Below, in pieces: positions 46,611 through 56,132 of a stretch of DNA of 64,000 nt. The notes below the pieces were generated by a model that saw nothing but the letters and a program-made list of their open reading frames with translations, made no database searches and was not told the origin of the DNA. This DNA comes from Lysinibacillus odysseyi (lineage in GTDB: Bacteria > Bacillota > Bacilli > Bacillales_A > Planococcaceae). The stretch covers positions 1 through 64,000 of the forward strand of contig JABUKB010000001.1 in NCBI GenBank assembly GCA_014595895.1, read 5' to 3'. Position numbers and translations under genes: made by a program. Within the stretch, counting starts at the first letter, position 1. Each line of letters opens with the position of its first letter.

Positions 46611-46611
46611 A

Positions 46612-48972
46612 TTACATATCCTCCTGAGTTTCTAAGTCTTTCATAAAGATGATGAGATCTTCGACGATTTGACGGCGCAGTTCTTGATAGTTTTTGCCGA
46701 ATAATTCTAATCCTTCACGTTGGTAAATGCGCATTGGATCTTCTTGCTGATAATGGCGCAAGCCAATTCCTTCTTTTAAGTGCGCCATCTGCTCTAAGTG
46801 CTTGACCCATGTGATATCAATATAAGAGAGCATGACACGCGGAATGACTGCCATCATACGTTCATTTTCCCCGTATTGCTCTACCAATGCCTTTACTTCG
46901 TCTAGCTGAGTCTGGATACTTTTGAAAATACGTGATACTTTCGTTTCCTCCCGATTAATGGCAACAGGTGTCAGGAACAATGAATTTAACGTAGCTTCCA
47001 TTTTATCGTGATTCCATTCAAGCGGTGATAACTCTTCAGGGGCATTTTCGCGGATGGCAAAATCAATCGTTTCCGTTAGCATTACGTTTAGCATGCCGAG
47101 TAAATCATCGCCGCGCAATACCTTATCGCGTAAATCGTAAATAACACGACGCTGGTCGTTGATTACATCGTCTAATTTTAAGTTGTATTCACGCATAGAG
47201 AAGTGTGCACCTTCGACAATACGCTGCGTACGCTCGATTAGTTCATATACATCCTTATTTTGTACAATGCCGATGTCATTTACTGTTACTTTTTTATTAA
47301 ACTTTTCTAAGTCGTCTTTTGCGAAGCGGCGGAACATATCATCTTCAAGAGAGAGGATAAATTGCGTTTCTCCTGGATCGCCCTGACGACCAGAACGACC
47401 GCGCAATTGGTTATCGACACGACGGCTTTCATGCTTTTCTGTTCCTATAACACATAATCCGCCAAGATCATGTACACCTTCACCAAGCACGATATCCGTA
47501 CCACGACCAGCCATATTAGTCGCTACCGTAATACGCCCTTTTTGTCCGGCTTCAGAAATTAACTGCACTTCTTGTTCGACAGTTTTAGCATTTAATAATT
47601 GGTGCGGCAAGCCATATTTCTTTAATCGATTCGACACTTCCTCTGATTGCAGAATAGAAGTAGTCCCGATGAGAACAGGTTGCCCTTTCTCATGATGGCG
47701 CAGTGCTTCCTGTGCCACGTACTCATATTTTTGGTCTATCGTTTGGAACACGATATCCTGCTGGTCTACACGTTTACGTGGACGATTTGTGGGTATTTGA
47801 ATAACACGCATGCCGTATACTTCTAAAATTTCTTTTTCTTGCGTTTTTGCTGTCCCTGTCATGCCCGATAATGCAGGGTACATACGGAAGTAGTTTTGAA
47901 TCGTGACCTGAGCCTGTGCTTTGTTTTCTTCTGTGATTGTCACGCCTTCTTTCGCTTCAATCGCTTGGTGTAGACCATCAGAAAGGGAACGACCTTCCAT
48001 GATGCGGCCTGTAAACATATCAACTAGCTCGATTTTATCGTCACGTACGATATAATCCACATCACGCTGGAACATGACATGTGCACGTACAGCTTGGATT
48101 ACATAGTGATACAGTGTTTGATGATCTAAATCGTAAAGGTTATCAATGCCGAACGCTGCTTCTACTTTTTCGATACCTTGCTCGGTAAGAGCTGTTGCCT
48201 TTGTTTCATCATCAAAATCATAATCTTCATCGATTTTGAAACGTTTTGCTAGCGTGGCAGCGATGTGGTGCAACTCTGCGTTGGCCATCATTTTACCTGC
48301 AATAATAAGCGGCGTTTTTGCTTCGTCGATGAGAACCGAGTCTACCTCGTCGATAATGGCGAAGTGATAAGGTCTTTGTACTTTATCGGCAATGGTATGA
48401 GCCATGTTATCGCGTAAGTAGTCAAAACCAAACTCCGTACCGACACCATATGTAATATCTGCTTGGTACGCACGTTTTTTAGCATCTGGTTCCATCATTG
48501 GTACATTTAAACCAACTGTTAAGCCAAGGAAGCGATGGATTTGACCGATTAGCTCAAAGTCACGTTTTGCTAAATAGTCGTTAACGGTAATAACATGGAC
48601 ACCTTTGCCTTCAAGGGCACGCACATAAGAAGGCAGGGAAGCAACTAGTGTTTTCCCTTCGCCCGTAGGCATCTCGGCAATATTCCCTTCTGTTAACACA
48701 AGGCCGCCGATTAGCTGTACATCAAAGTGACGCATGTTTAATACACGCTTTGAAGCTTCACGCACCACCGCAAAAGCTTCTGGCACGATATCTTGTACTT
48801 GAGCGCCACTTTCTAAGCGCTCTTTAAATAGAATCGTCATGTGTTGAAGTTCTTCATCTGTCATCGGGGCGAATTTCTCTTCAAGACGATTGATTTCCTT
48901 GACAATTTTGTAATATTTCTTTAGTTCTCGAGCACTTGTCTGCTCGGTATTGCGTTTAAAAATTGAGAACAT
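46612..48972 (-). CDS. secA2: Accessory preprotein translocase ATPase SecA2
   Basis: The 786-residue ATPase has Walker A (MPTGEGKTLVA), the DEVDSVLIDEAKTPL motif, helicase motif VI-like QLRGRSGRQGDPGE and the preprotein cross-linking and helical scaffold regions, but ends without the C-terminal zinc-binding tail of housekeeping SecA. Shorter length and the SlaP partner support SecA2 over SecA1. It should drive export of S-layer proteins through SecYEG. AAAGGAGAG precedes ATG. It is first in a two-gene operon with slaP. Confidence 0.92.
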   Translation of the reverse strand: MFSIFKRNTEQTSARELKKYYKIVKEINRLEEKFAPMTDEELQHMTILFKERLESGAQVQDIVPEAFAVVREASKRVLNMRHFDVQLIGGLVLTEGNIAEMPTGEGKTLVASLPSYVRALEGKGVHVITVNDYLAKRDFELIGQIHRFLGLTVGLNVPMMEPDAKKRAYQADITYGVGTEFGFDYLRDNMAHTIADKVQRPYHFAIIDEVDSVLIDEAKTPLIIAGKMMANAELHHIAATLAKRFKIDEDYDFDDETKATALTEQGIEKVEAAFGIDNLYDLDHQTLYHYVIQAVRAHVMFQRDVDYIVRDDKIELVDMFTGRIMEGRSLSDGLHQAIEAKEGVTITEENKAQAQVTIQNYFRMYPALSGMTGTAKTQEKEILEVYGMRVIQIPTNRPRKRVDQQDIVFQTIDQKYEYVAQEALRHHEKGQPVLIGTTSILQSEEVSNRLKKYGLPHQLLNAKTVEQEVQLISEAGQKGRITVATNMAGRGTDIVLGEGVHDLGGLCVIGTEKHESRRVDNQLRGRSGRQGDPGETQFILSLEDDMFRRFAKDDLEKFNKKVTVNDIGIVQNKDVYELIERTQRIVEGAHFSMREYNLKLDDVINDQRRVIYDLRDKVLRGDDLLGMLNVMLTETIDFAIRENAPEELSPLEWNHDKMEATLNSLFLTPVAINREETKVSRIFKSIQTQLDEVKALVEQYGENERMMAVIPRVMLSYIDITWVKHLEQMAHLKEGIGLRHYQQEDPMRIYQREGLELFGKNYQELRRQIVEDLIIFMKDLETQEDM

Positions 48973-49139
48973 CGTTTACTCTCCTTTTCAACGCCTAAGA
49001 TTCATACCTAGGCACTAAAATATTTTACCAAATTTCCAGAATAAAGACTACTGCTTCAAAAAACTAATGAAATAAGTAGAGAGTATGAGAGTTGGATAAA
49101 TAAAACAGGTGAGAAATAGTATATTTTATAAAACGGGCA

Positions 49140-49148
49140 TGCTATAAT
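49140..49148 (+). promoter_or_regulatory. Extended -10 promoter of tagO
   Basis: TGC-TATAAT lies 69 bases before the tagO start. A -35 is not evident. Confidence 0.5.
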
Positions 49149-49216
49149 GTGTAGTGAAAAATATTGTTCAATAAAAATAGGAAAATGAAAAAATAATTAC
49201 CTTAAGGAGGATAGAC

Positions 49217-50272
49217 ATGATTTACGTGTCTTTGGTCGTGGCGTTTGTTGCGTCAATTTTACTTACTCCACTTGTGAAGCGGTTAGCTTTCCGCGTTGGT
49301 GCTGTAGATGCACCTAACTATCGTAAAGTACATGCGCGCATTATGCCACGCTTAGGTGGATTGGCAATTTATGCAGCGTTTTTAATAGGGTTTATATTCT
49401 TGAAAGTGATGACGGGATTTGAAAGCCCATATGCTTTAGCTATTTTAATCGGTGCAACGATTGTTGTCATTACGGGAATCGTCGATGACATGCGTGAGAT
49501 TTCAGCCAAGGCAAAGTTGCTAGGGCAAATTATCGCGGCATGTATCGTAGTATTTGTCGGTGGCATCCAAATGAACGAAATTAACTTACCGTTTGCGGGA
49601 GAAATTTCATTCGGCTGGTTAAGTATTCCATTAACAATTGTATGGATTGTCGGCATTACAAACGCTGTTAACTTAATCGATGGATTAGACGGATTAGCAG
49701 CTGGAGTTTCTACTATTTCTCTAGGGACATTAGCTATTATGGCGATGATTATGGGGAATGGTATCGTAATCGCGATGGCGTCCATTTTAGCAGCAGCAAC
49801 AATCGGATTTTTATTCTATAATTTCCACCCAGCGAAAATTTTCATGGGGGACACAGGTGCGTTATTCCTTGGATTTATGATTTCGGTTCTTGCCTTGCTC
49901 GGATTTAAAAACGTAACCGTGATTTCATTAATCATCCCTGTTATTATGCTAGGTGTACCTATTTCCGATACATTCTTTGCGATTGTTCGCCGTTTACGTA
50001 CAGGGAAGAAGTGGTCAGATCCAGATAAATCACACTTACACCATTGCTTATTGAATTTAGGCTTTTCACATCGTCAGACGGTATTGATCATTTATGCGAT
50101 TGCCATCATGTTTGGCGGTGCAGCGGTGATTTTCTCAATGGCAACGTTCTGGGGCGCGATGCTGCTGATTATCGTGTTACTCGTAGCAATCGAGGTCTTT
50201 GTAGAAGTGATCGGCTTGGCCGGGAAAAACTATCGCCCGCTCATTAATTTCGTGCGTATGTTTAATAAATAA
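49217..50272 (+). CDS. tagO: Undecaprenyl-phosphate GlcNAc-1-phosphate transferase (TagO)
   Basis: The 351-residue membrane enzyme has ten to eleven hydrophobic segments and family motifs: YRKVHARIMPRLGGLAI, VDDMREISAKAKL (catalytic Asp pair), ITNAVNLIDGLDGLAAG, FMGDTGALFLGF, and the HLHHCLL loop. It starts teichoic acid and other wall-polymer synthesis by loading GlcNAc-1-phosphate onto undecaprenyl phosphate. Here it may serve both wall teichoic acid and the SLH-binding polymer. GGAGG precedes ATG 49217. It is divergently placed from secA2. Confidence 0.93.
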   Translation: MIYVSLVVAFVASILLTPLVKRLAFRVGAVDAPNYRKVHARIMPRLGGLAIYAAFLIGFIFLKVMTGFESPYALAILIGATIVVITGIVDDMREISAKAKLLGQIIAACIVVFVGGIQMNEINLPFAGEISFGWLSIPLTIVWIVGITNAVNLIDGLDGLAAGVSTISLGTLAIMAMIMGNGIVIAMASILAAATIGFLFYNFHPAKIFMGDTGALFLGFMISVLALLGFKNVTVISLIIPVIMLGVPISDTFFAIVRRLRTGKKWSDPDKSHLHHCLLNLGFSHRQTVLIIYAIAIMFGGAAVIFSMATFWGAMLLIIVLLVAIEVFVEVIGLAGKNYRPLINFVRMFNK

Positions 50273-50282
50273 CAATGTTTCA

Positions 50283-50312
50283 AACCGCTATCTGTAGAGA
50301 TGGCGGTTTTTT
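50283..50312 (+). terminator. Intrinsic terminator of tagO
   Basis: AACCGCTATCT pairs with AGATGGCGGTT, followed by TTTT. The rest of the 309-base gap (50313-50519) shows only AT-rich sequence. Confidence 0.9.
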
Positions 50313-50517
50313 GTACGTGTAACCAGTGTTTAACCAACTTATCAAAGTGGGTAAACAAAGATAAAATGAATTGTTAGATATAGGTTATGTAAAAGATGGT
50401 TAGATAATACAAGTTGTTTAACTTTTAGTATTTAGAGTTTTCTATTTCCATTTTTGATCAATAGGGTATACATAAAATTGAAGGTTAGAAAATTTAAAGT
50501 CCTATATACTTATGAAT

Positions 50518-50563
50518 GAAAAAAGGCTGTAGATAAACTCTTAAAAAGAGTTTATCTACAGCC
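50518..50563 (-). terminator. Terminator of LCP gene
   Basis: GGCTGTAGATAAACTCTT and its perfect complement form an 18-bp stem with a 3-nt loop; six T follow on the minus strand. Confidence 0.92.
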
Positions 50564-50581
50564 TGAGCAAGTCTTAGAGAT

Positions 50582-51643
50582 TTATCTTGTTTTAGAAAAA
50601 GTATCGTTTTCCACTTTATCGATAGACTCCGTTGCATAAGGTGCACCGACACCTTGTACGGAATCTTCCGTTTCTAGACCGAGATGACTATGCAGAATTT
50701 GCGTTGCTTCTTCTAATGACTCTTCATCGAACTTGTAATAATAAGTTCCTGTGGACATGTCATCGTAACCTTCAATATTTACTGAATCCATACGTGGCAT
50801 ACCAGATGCAAAATAAGACAAAAGACTTTTCATCTCTTTGAACGTCATATCTGTTTTCATGTTGTCTCCAACAGCCTCTAACACATCATCGTACTTTAAA
50901 AGAGCAGAAGCGGAAGCAGCTTTCGAAACGATTGCTTTCATAATTTCTTGCTGACGCTTTCCACGCTCCAGATCATTATCCTGCTTACGTGTACGTGCTA
51001 GCGCAAGAGCTTCGCGACCGTTCAGTGTTTGTAAACCTGGCTGTAAATTCACCGTATTGCGGTCAAATTCATCTTTTTCATGCAGGCTATAAGGTACCTC
51101 TGCCTCGATGCCATCTAAAGCATCGACAATCTCGATAAAGGCATTAAAATTCATGCGCACATAATAATCGATTGGAATATCGAGTAATTCTTCAACCGTT
51201 TCGATTGTGGCGAGAGAGCCTCCATACGCATGCGCATGGGTAATTTTATCTTTGTATCCTACATAGGGAACATAAACATATGAATCGCGAGGAATGCTTA
51301 ATAATTTGACTGTTTTTGCTTTATTGTTTAATGTTGCTAGAATTAAAGCATCAGAACGAGAATTTTCAGCGCCTTGTCCGCGCTGTTCGCTATCGTCGAT
51401 TCCGATAAATAAAACAGAAACATTGTCTTCCAATGGCTCGACTTTTACTTCCCGTTTATCTGATTTTTCACGATCTGACAGTGTTTCGTATGCATTATTA
51501 GCAGCTGATTCGGCTTGCTTTGTTAAGTAAACGGCATAGGCAGACACGCAAATCAAGGCAGATGTTACTAAAATTAGCGCTATTTTTAGAAAGAGGCGTA
51601 ATTTTGGTCGCCCCTTTCTGCGGCTAGTTCTTGTTTTACTCAT
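50582..51643 (-). CDS. LytR-CpsA-Psr (LCP) family wall-polymer ligase
   Basis: The 353-residue protein has a cationic N-terminus, one signal anchor (about 20-45; LFLKIALILVTSALICVSA) and an LCP domain at about 75-310 with VLFIGIDDSEQRG, SRSDALILATLN, LLSIPRDSYVYVP and the ARTRKQDNDLERGKRQQEI arginine region that binds the polyprenyl phosphate head group. LCP enzymes transfer wall polymers from lipid carrier to peptidoglycan. Being opposite tagO, it likely attaches teichoic acid or the secondary polymer. AGGAG precedes ATG. Confidence 0.93.
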   Translation of the reverse strand: MSKTRTSRRKGRPKLRLFLKIALILVTSALICVSAYAVYLTKQAESAANNAYETLSDREKSDKREVKVEPLEDNVSVLFIGIDDSEQRGQGAENSRSDALILATLNNKAKTVKLLSIPRDSYVYVPYVGYKDKITHAHAYGGSLATIETVEELLDIPIDYYVRMNFNAFIEIVDALDGIEAEVPYSLHEKDEFDRNTVNLQPGLQTLNGREALALARTRKQDNDLERGKRQQEIMKAIVSKAASASALLKYDDVLEAVGDNMKTDMTFKEMKSLLSYFASGMPRMDSVNIEGYDDMSTGTYYYKFDEESLEEATQILHSHLGLETEDSVQGVGAPYATESIDKVENDTFSKTR

Positions 51644-51735
51644 ATTATATTTTCTCCTCTAGTATATATCGATGACGAATGTTCAATAAATTAAATTATA
51701 CCCGCTTTTTTAGGGGGCGTAAATGAAAATTACTT

Positions 51736-52371
51736 TTAAGCAATATCGAATTCAATAAATTGCTTATCGACACAAGTAATGGCTGCTTGTCCATTTGTTA
51801 ATTCCGTCATCCAATTTGCAAACACATCTTCTTCGTTTTTTGGCACAAAAATATAAAGTTCGACAGCATCCGCATATTGAATATCGTGCAGTGGATAGGT
51901 AGAATTTCGTGCTTCGTTTTCCACTTTTCCTAGCCATGTATAATCAATCGCCACTTTCATCAGGTGGTGAAGCCTGCGTTCGACGGTACCTGCAGCTTGA
52001 ATGCCTTCTGTCGTCGCTTTTCCATACGCGCGGATCAAGCCACCGCCGCCTAATTTAATGCCGCCAAAATATCGTGTCACTACAACTGTTGTGTCTTTTA
52101 ATTCTTGTTTTTTCAATACTTCCAATATAGGGACGCCAGCAGTACCACTAGGTTCCCCATCATCATTGGCCTTTTGAATCTGATCATGCTCACCAATCAA
52201 ATAGGCCGAGCAGTTATGAGTAGCAGCTGGATGTTTTTGTTTAATAGCATGAATAAACGCCAAGGCTTCTTCTTCCGATTCGGTCCGCGCAACATAACAG
52301 ATAAATCTGGATTTTGATATAATGATTTCCTTTTCACCTTGTTTTTTAACAGTTTTATAGTCTTTTCTCAT
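51736..52371 (-). CDS. YigZ/IMPACT-family protein
   Basis: The 211-residue protein has the N-terminal UPF0029/Impact domain (KSRFICYVARTESEEEALAF, NCSAYLIGEH, DDGEPSGTAGVPILEVLKK, VVVTRYFGGIKLGGGGLIRAY) and a C-terminal DUF1949 region. Family members are cytoplasmic and linked to translation or nucleic acid binding; the physiological role in Bacillales is unclear. In B. subtilis the homologue yvyE also lies next to the degSU region, consistent with conserved synteny. Confidence 0.9.
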   Translation of the reverse strand: MRKDYKTVKKQGEKEIIISKSRFICYVARTESEEEALAFIHAIKQKHPAATHNCSAYLIGEHDQIQKANDDGEPSGTAGVPILEVLKKQELKDTTVVVTRYFGGIKLGGGGLIRAYGKATTEGIQAAGTVERRLHHLMKVAIDYTWLGKVENEARNSTYPLHDIQYADAVELYIFVPKNEEDVFANWMTELTNGQAAITCVDKQFIEFDIA

Positions 52372-52447
52372 GTCTAATGTCTCCTTTACATTACAAAAAT
52401 TACAATTCGAGTTTTGTGAAAATAGCTTAAAAATATTTTAGAGGAAA

Positions 52448-52456
52448 TGCTATAAT
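52448..52456 (+). promoter_or_regulatory. Extended -10 promoter of degSU
   Basis: ATGC-TATAAT is 85 bases before degS. No -35 match was found. Confidence 0.5.
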
Positions 52457-52541
52457 AGTGTAAGGTTATGCTCTTTGTTTAACGTCCAATACATAAGGTA
52501 TGACTGTAATGGCAGCAGCTATATAAAATGGGGGAACTATA

Positions 52542-53699
52542 ATGAAATCACATGATAGATTAGATATTGCCTCATTAGATATCATATTTAATAGAATGCT
52601 TGAAACGATTACGAGTTCAAAAGACGATATCTTTATTATAAGCGAACAAAGCCGAAGAAGCTTTGAAGAAATGCGAAATGAACTAGAAGTTGTACGCTAT
52701 GAAATTAGCCTCATCATTAATGAAGCGGATGATTTAGAAAGAAAGTCGCAACTTTCTAAGCAAAGACTCGTCCAAGTGAGTAAGGGTTTTAAGGACTTTT
52801 CAGAGGAGCAGATTCGTATAGCCTATGAAAACGCCAACGATTTACAAACTAAATTATTGATAACGCGTCAAAAGGAAAAACAGCTACGTGAAAAGCGTGA
52901 TGATTTAGAACGGCGGATGAAAGCTTTATATGATACGATTGAACGTGCCGACCACATTGTCAATCAAGTCAATGTTGTCATTAACTATTTAACCTCTGAT
53001 TTAAAGAATGTAGGGTTAGCACTCGAGCAAGCAAAAATAAAGCAAGATTTTGGCATCCGGATTATCGCTGCTCAAGAAGAAGAAAGACGACGATTGTCCC
53101 GAGAAATTCATGATGGACCGGCTCAAATGATGGCAAATGTACTGATGCGTTCGTCCTTAATTGAACGTTCCTATAAGGAAAAAGGTATAGAACAGGCGAT
53201 AGCTGAGTTATCTGAGTTGAAAGTTACGGTACGAAATGCTCTTTCAGAAGTGAGAAGAATCATATATGATTTAAGACCTATGGCGCTAGATGATTTGGGG
53301 ATTGGACCGACACTCAAAAAGTATTTGTCGACAGTGATGGAATACAATCCTGGTGTGATGATTCATTATCAATCATCGGGACAGGAATGTCGGCTGTCTT
53401 CAGAGCAAGAAGTGGCGATATTTAGGCTCGTACAAGAATGTGTAACGAATAGTCTGAAACATGCTAAACCAAAAGATATAGATGTGAAGATGGAATGGAT
53501 GAAAGAAGCCGTGAATATTGTCGTGAAGGATAATGGGAACGGATTTGAGATGGAGGAAGTGAAAGAGCAATCTTTCGGCTTAATCGGTATGCGGGAGCGT
53601 ATCGACTTGCTTGATGGCGAGATGAAACTTCATAGTTTGCTAGGTAAAGGAACAATCATAATGTTCAAAATTCCATATTCACAAATAAAAGAGACATGA
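52542..53699 (+). CDS. degS: Sensor histidine kinase DegS
   Basis: The 385-residue cytoplasmic kinase has a long N-terminal coiled coil (about 35-165), the HisKA_3 box with phospho-His in LSREIHDGPAQMMANVLM (about 190) and a HATPase domain (about 285-380; QECVTNSLKHAKPKDIDVKM, DNGNGFEMEEV, LIGMRERIDLL). DegS lacks membrane segments and phosphorylates DegU in response to internal signals. Operon with degU after a 22-base gap. GGGGGAAC precedes ATG. Confidence 0.94.
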   Translation: MKSHDRLDIASLDIIFNRMLETITSSKDDIFIISEQSRRSFEEMRNELEVVRYEISLIINEADDLERKSQLSKQRLVQVSKGFKDFSEEQIRIAYENANDLQTKLLITRQKEKQLREKRDDLERRMKALYDTIERADHIVNQVNVVINYLTSDLKNVGLALEQAKIKQDFGIRIIAAQEEERRRLSREIHDGPAQMMANVLMRSSLIERSYKEKGIEQAIAELSELKVTVRNALSEVRRIIYDLRPMALDDLGIGPTLKKYLSTVMEYNPGVMIHYQSSGQECRLSSEQEVAIFRLVQECVTNSLKHAKPKDIDVKMEWMKEAVNIVVKDNGNGFEMEEVKEQSFGLIGMRERIDLLDGEMKLHSLLGKGTIIMFKIPYSQIKET

Positions 53700-53721
53700 T
53701 AAATTGTAGGGGGTAATATGA

Positions 53722-54396
53722 ATGACGAAAATTATTATTGTAGATGACCACCAATTATTCCGCGAAGGCGTAAAACGTATTTTAGACTTTGAAGATACGT
53801 TTGAAGTAGTAGCTGAGGGGGATGACGGGACAGACGTTTTAAATTTATATAGCTTACACCAACCGGATGTTGTGCTGATGGATATTAATATGCCAGGTAA
53901 AAATGGCGTTGAAGCAACAGCCGATTTAATAGAAGATTACCCAGAGGCAAAAGTGATTATGCTGTCGATTCATGATGACGAATCATACGTGACACATGCG
54001 TTAAAATCAGGAGCTCTTGGTTATATGCTAAAAGAAATGGATGCCGATGAAATTGTCGAGGCGATTAAAGTCGTGGCGAACGGAGGATCTTATTTGCATC
54101 CGAAAGTAACGAAAAACTTAGTAGCCGAGTTCCGCCGCCTGTCAGAGCATGAAAATAAAGGGAATTTCCACCAAACAGAAATTCGCCGCCCATTCCACTT
54201 ATTAACGAAGCGTGAATGTGAAGTATTGCAATTGTTAACAGATGGTCAAAGCAACCGTACGATCGGAGAAACGTTATTTATTTCAGAGAAAACGGTAAAA
54301 AACCATGTTTCGAGCATTTTACAAAAAATGAATGTCAATGACCGTACACAGGCTGTTGTGACAGCCATTAAAAATGGCTGGGTAGAAGTACGATAG
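53722..54396 (+). CDS. degU: Response regulator DegU
   Basis: The 224-residue protein has a receiver domain with acidic pocket DDH (residues 8-10), phospho-Asp in LMDINMPG (residue 54), Lys in LKEMDADE, and a C-terminal LuxR-type helix-turn-helix (about 155-220; [38 protein letters not shown]). DegU controls exoenzymes, competence and motility; comFA and the flagellar block downstream are classical targets. GGGGGTAAT precedes ATG. Confidence 0.95.
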   Translation: MTKIIIVDDHQLFREGVKRILDFEDTFEVVAEGDDGTDVLNLYSLHQPDVVLMDINMPGKNGVEATADLIEDYPEAKVIMLSIHDDESYVTHALKSGALGYMLKEMDADEIVEAIKVVANGGSYLHPKVTKNLVAEFRRLSEHENKGNFHQTEIRRPFHLLTKRECEVLQLLTDGQSNRTIGETLFISEKTVKNHVSSILQKMNVNDRTQAVVTAIKNGWVEVR

Positions 54397-54405
54397 AGAA
54401 AATGA

Positions 54406-54450
54406 AAAAGAGTTATTCGAAAAGTGTATATTTTTCGAATAACTCTTTTT
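54406..54450 (+). terminator. Intrinsic terminator of degSU
   Basis: AAAAAGAGTTATTCGAAAA pairs with its complement around a 6-nt loop and ends in five T. Confidence 0.9.
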
Positions 54451-54526
54451 GCATGCAACTATTTCAAGATTTTGCCGTCAAATAATTTGCGATGTATGCT
54501 ACAATATTGCGCGGGAGGGTTTTACA

Positions 54527-55039
54527 ATGAAAAAATGGTTATTGGCACTCGTGTCAGTTTTCGTATTAGCTGCTTGTGGAGACAAGGAAGAGGAAGTGTC
54601 TACACGGGAAGTGATAGAAGAAGGTACAGTAGGATTTGAGATAGCAGGCGGCAACATCAAGGAAGCTGCCGATATACCGGAAGATGTAAAGAAAGAAGTG
54701 GTAGCCGCTTTTGATGAATATATTGCAGCGTTCAATGCGGGAGATATTGACCGTTACGCGGCAACAACAGCGAGAAACGCAAAGGGCTTTGATTATGAGG
54801 CAGACCTGGTGGAGGCGAAAAAGGTTTTTGATAATTATACAGTCAACCGTCAGGCAGAAGATGTAACAATCGTGAAGTATAATGAATCCGAGGCGCAGGT
54901 GTATGCCAATTTATCGATTTCAATGACGGAAAAGGCAACCAATACACCCATATCAAGTAATGGACGTCAAGTGACGGTATTTGTAAATGAAAACGACGCT
55001 TGGAAAGTGTCAAGCGTGCATTATATAGAAAATCAATAA
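54527..55039 (+). CDS. Small lipoprotein with NTF2-like domain
   Basis: The 170-residue protein has a lipoprotein signal (MKKWLLALVSVFVLAAC, Cys at 17), an acidic linker and a C-terminal region with the SnoaL/DUF4440-like pattern (VVAAFDEYIAAFNAGDIDRY, then AQVYANLSISM and VTVFVNENDAWKVSSVHY). NTF2-like domains bind or process small ligands; nothing more specific can be said. ATG 54527 is chosen because GGGAGGG lies before it and the signal starts there; longer upstream codons are in a terminator. A TGC-TACAAT extended -10 is at 54497-54505. Confidence 0.85.
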   Translation: MKKWLLALVSVFVLAACGDKEEEVSTREVIEEGTVGFEIAGGNIKEAADIPEDVKKEVVAAFDEYIAAFNAGDIDRYAATTARNAKGFDYEADLVEAKKVFDNYTVNRQAEDVTIVKYNESEAQVYANLSISMTEKATNTPISSNGRQVTVFVNENDAWKVSSVHYIENQ

Positions 55040-55049
55040 TGTGATAAAG

Positions 55050-55077
55050 ACTGTCTCGTGTGATGGGGCAGTTTTTT
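55050..55077 (+). terminator. Intrinsic terminator
   Basis: ACTGTCTC and GGGGCAGT pair with three wobbles and are followed by TTTTT. Confidence 0.75.
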
Positions 55078-55221
55078 GTTTGATTGCAGCAGAAATAGAG
55101 GAAATGCTTTTTCAATAGCAAGCCCCTGTCATTTTTCAGTGAATAGCCAACATTTCGTTTCCCGCATATTCACTTTGCCTGGTGAATGAGGTAAACTAGT
55201 GAGAATAGGAGAGTGGGTTTG

Positions 55222-56073
55222 ATGAAAACGGCAATCGTAACAGATAGCACAGCGTATTTAACACCAGAAGAACGCGCCCGATACGGTATTCATATGATCC
55301 CGTTGAGCGTTAATTTAGAAGATGGTACTTATGAAGAAGAAGTATCGATTACAGCAGCAGAATTTTATCATAAGGTGCGTACAGCAAAGGTATTTCCGAA
55401 AACAACCCAGCCACCGATTGGGAAATTTGTCGAGCTTTTTGAGCAGCTAGCCAAAGACTATGATGAGGTAGTGACGATTCATTTATCGAGCGGCATCAGC
55501 GGCACATACCAAGGAGCAGTCCAAGCAGGCGATATGGTAGAAGGAATTGATGTGCATGCATTTGATAGTGAGGTTGCATGCGGTCCTCAAGGGATGTTTG
55601 TCATGGAAGCAGCGAAACTGGCGAAAAAAGGTGCATCGGCAAAAGAGATTCTTGCTACATTGAACGATTTGCAGCATACGATGCGTGCCTACTTCATTGT
55701 CGATGATTTACAGCATTTACAGCGCGGTGGTCGTTTATCGGCGGCATCGGCGTTAATTGGCGGGCTCCTGCAAGTAAAGCCGATTTTGCACTTTGTGGAC
55801 AAAAAGATTGTTCCTTTCGAAAAAATCCGTACGCGCAAAAAAGCACTGCGCCGTGTGGAGGAATTATTAACGGAAGCAACAAAAGAGCACGGAGCACTCC
55901 AAGCAGTAGTGATTCATGCCAATCGCGAGGAAGAGGCCAAGGAGTGGATGGCACAGCTAGAACGCGACTTCCCACAAGTCACGTTTACAATCGGTTATTT
56001 TGGTCCTGTTATCGGTACGCACTTAGGCGAAGGCAGCCTAGCATTAGGCTGGATGAAAAAATTAGATGAATAA
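55222..56073 (+). CDS. degV: DegV-family fatty-acid-binding protein
   Basis: The 283-residue protein has the DegV fold: IVTDSTAYLTPEERARYGIH at the N terminus, TTQPPIGKFVELFEQLAKDY, HLSSGISGTYQGAVQAG, and the C-terminal FGPVIGTHLGEGSLALGWM. DegV/FakB proteins hold a fatty acid for phosphorylation by a FakA kinase. ATG 55222 is preferred over GTG 55213 because AGGAG (55207-55211) is spaced for it. Position after degSU matches B. subtilis. Confidence 0.93.
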   Translation: MKTAIVTDSTAYLTPEERARYGIHMIPLSVNLEDGTYEEEVSITAAEFYHKVRTAKVFPKTTQPPIGKFVELFEQLAKDYDEVVTIHLSSGISGTYQGAVQAGDMVEGIDVHAFDSEVACGPQGMFVMEAAKLAKKGASAKEILATLNDLQHTMRAYFIVDDLQHLQRGGRLSAASALIGGLLQVKPILHFVDKKIVPFEKIRTRKKALRRVEELLTEATKEHGALQAVVIHANREEEAKEWMAQLERDFPQVTFTIGYFGPVIGTHLGEGSLALGWMKKLDE

Positions 56074-56077
56074 TTTT

Positions 56078-56115
56078 AGCGGTTTCTACGATTGAAAAGT
56101 AGAGACCGCTTTTTT
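56078..56115 (+). terminator. Intrinsic terminator
   Basis: AGCGGTTTCTAC and GTAGAGACCGCT form the stem, followed by TTTTTT. Confidence 0.85.
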
Positions 56116-56132
56116 ATTTAAGGAGGAAGCAT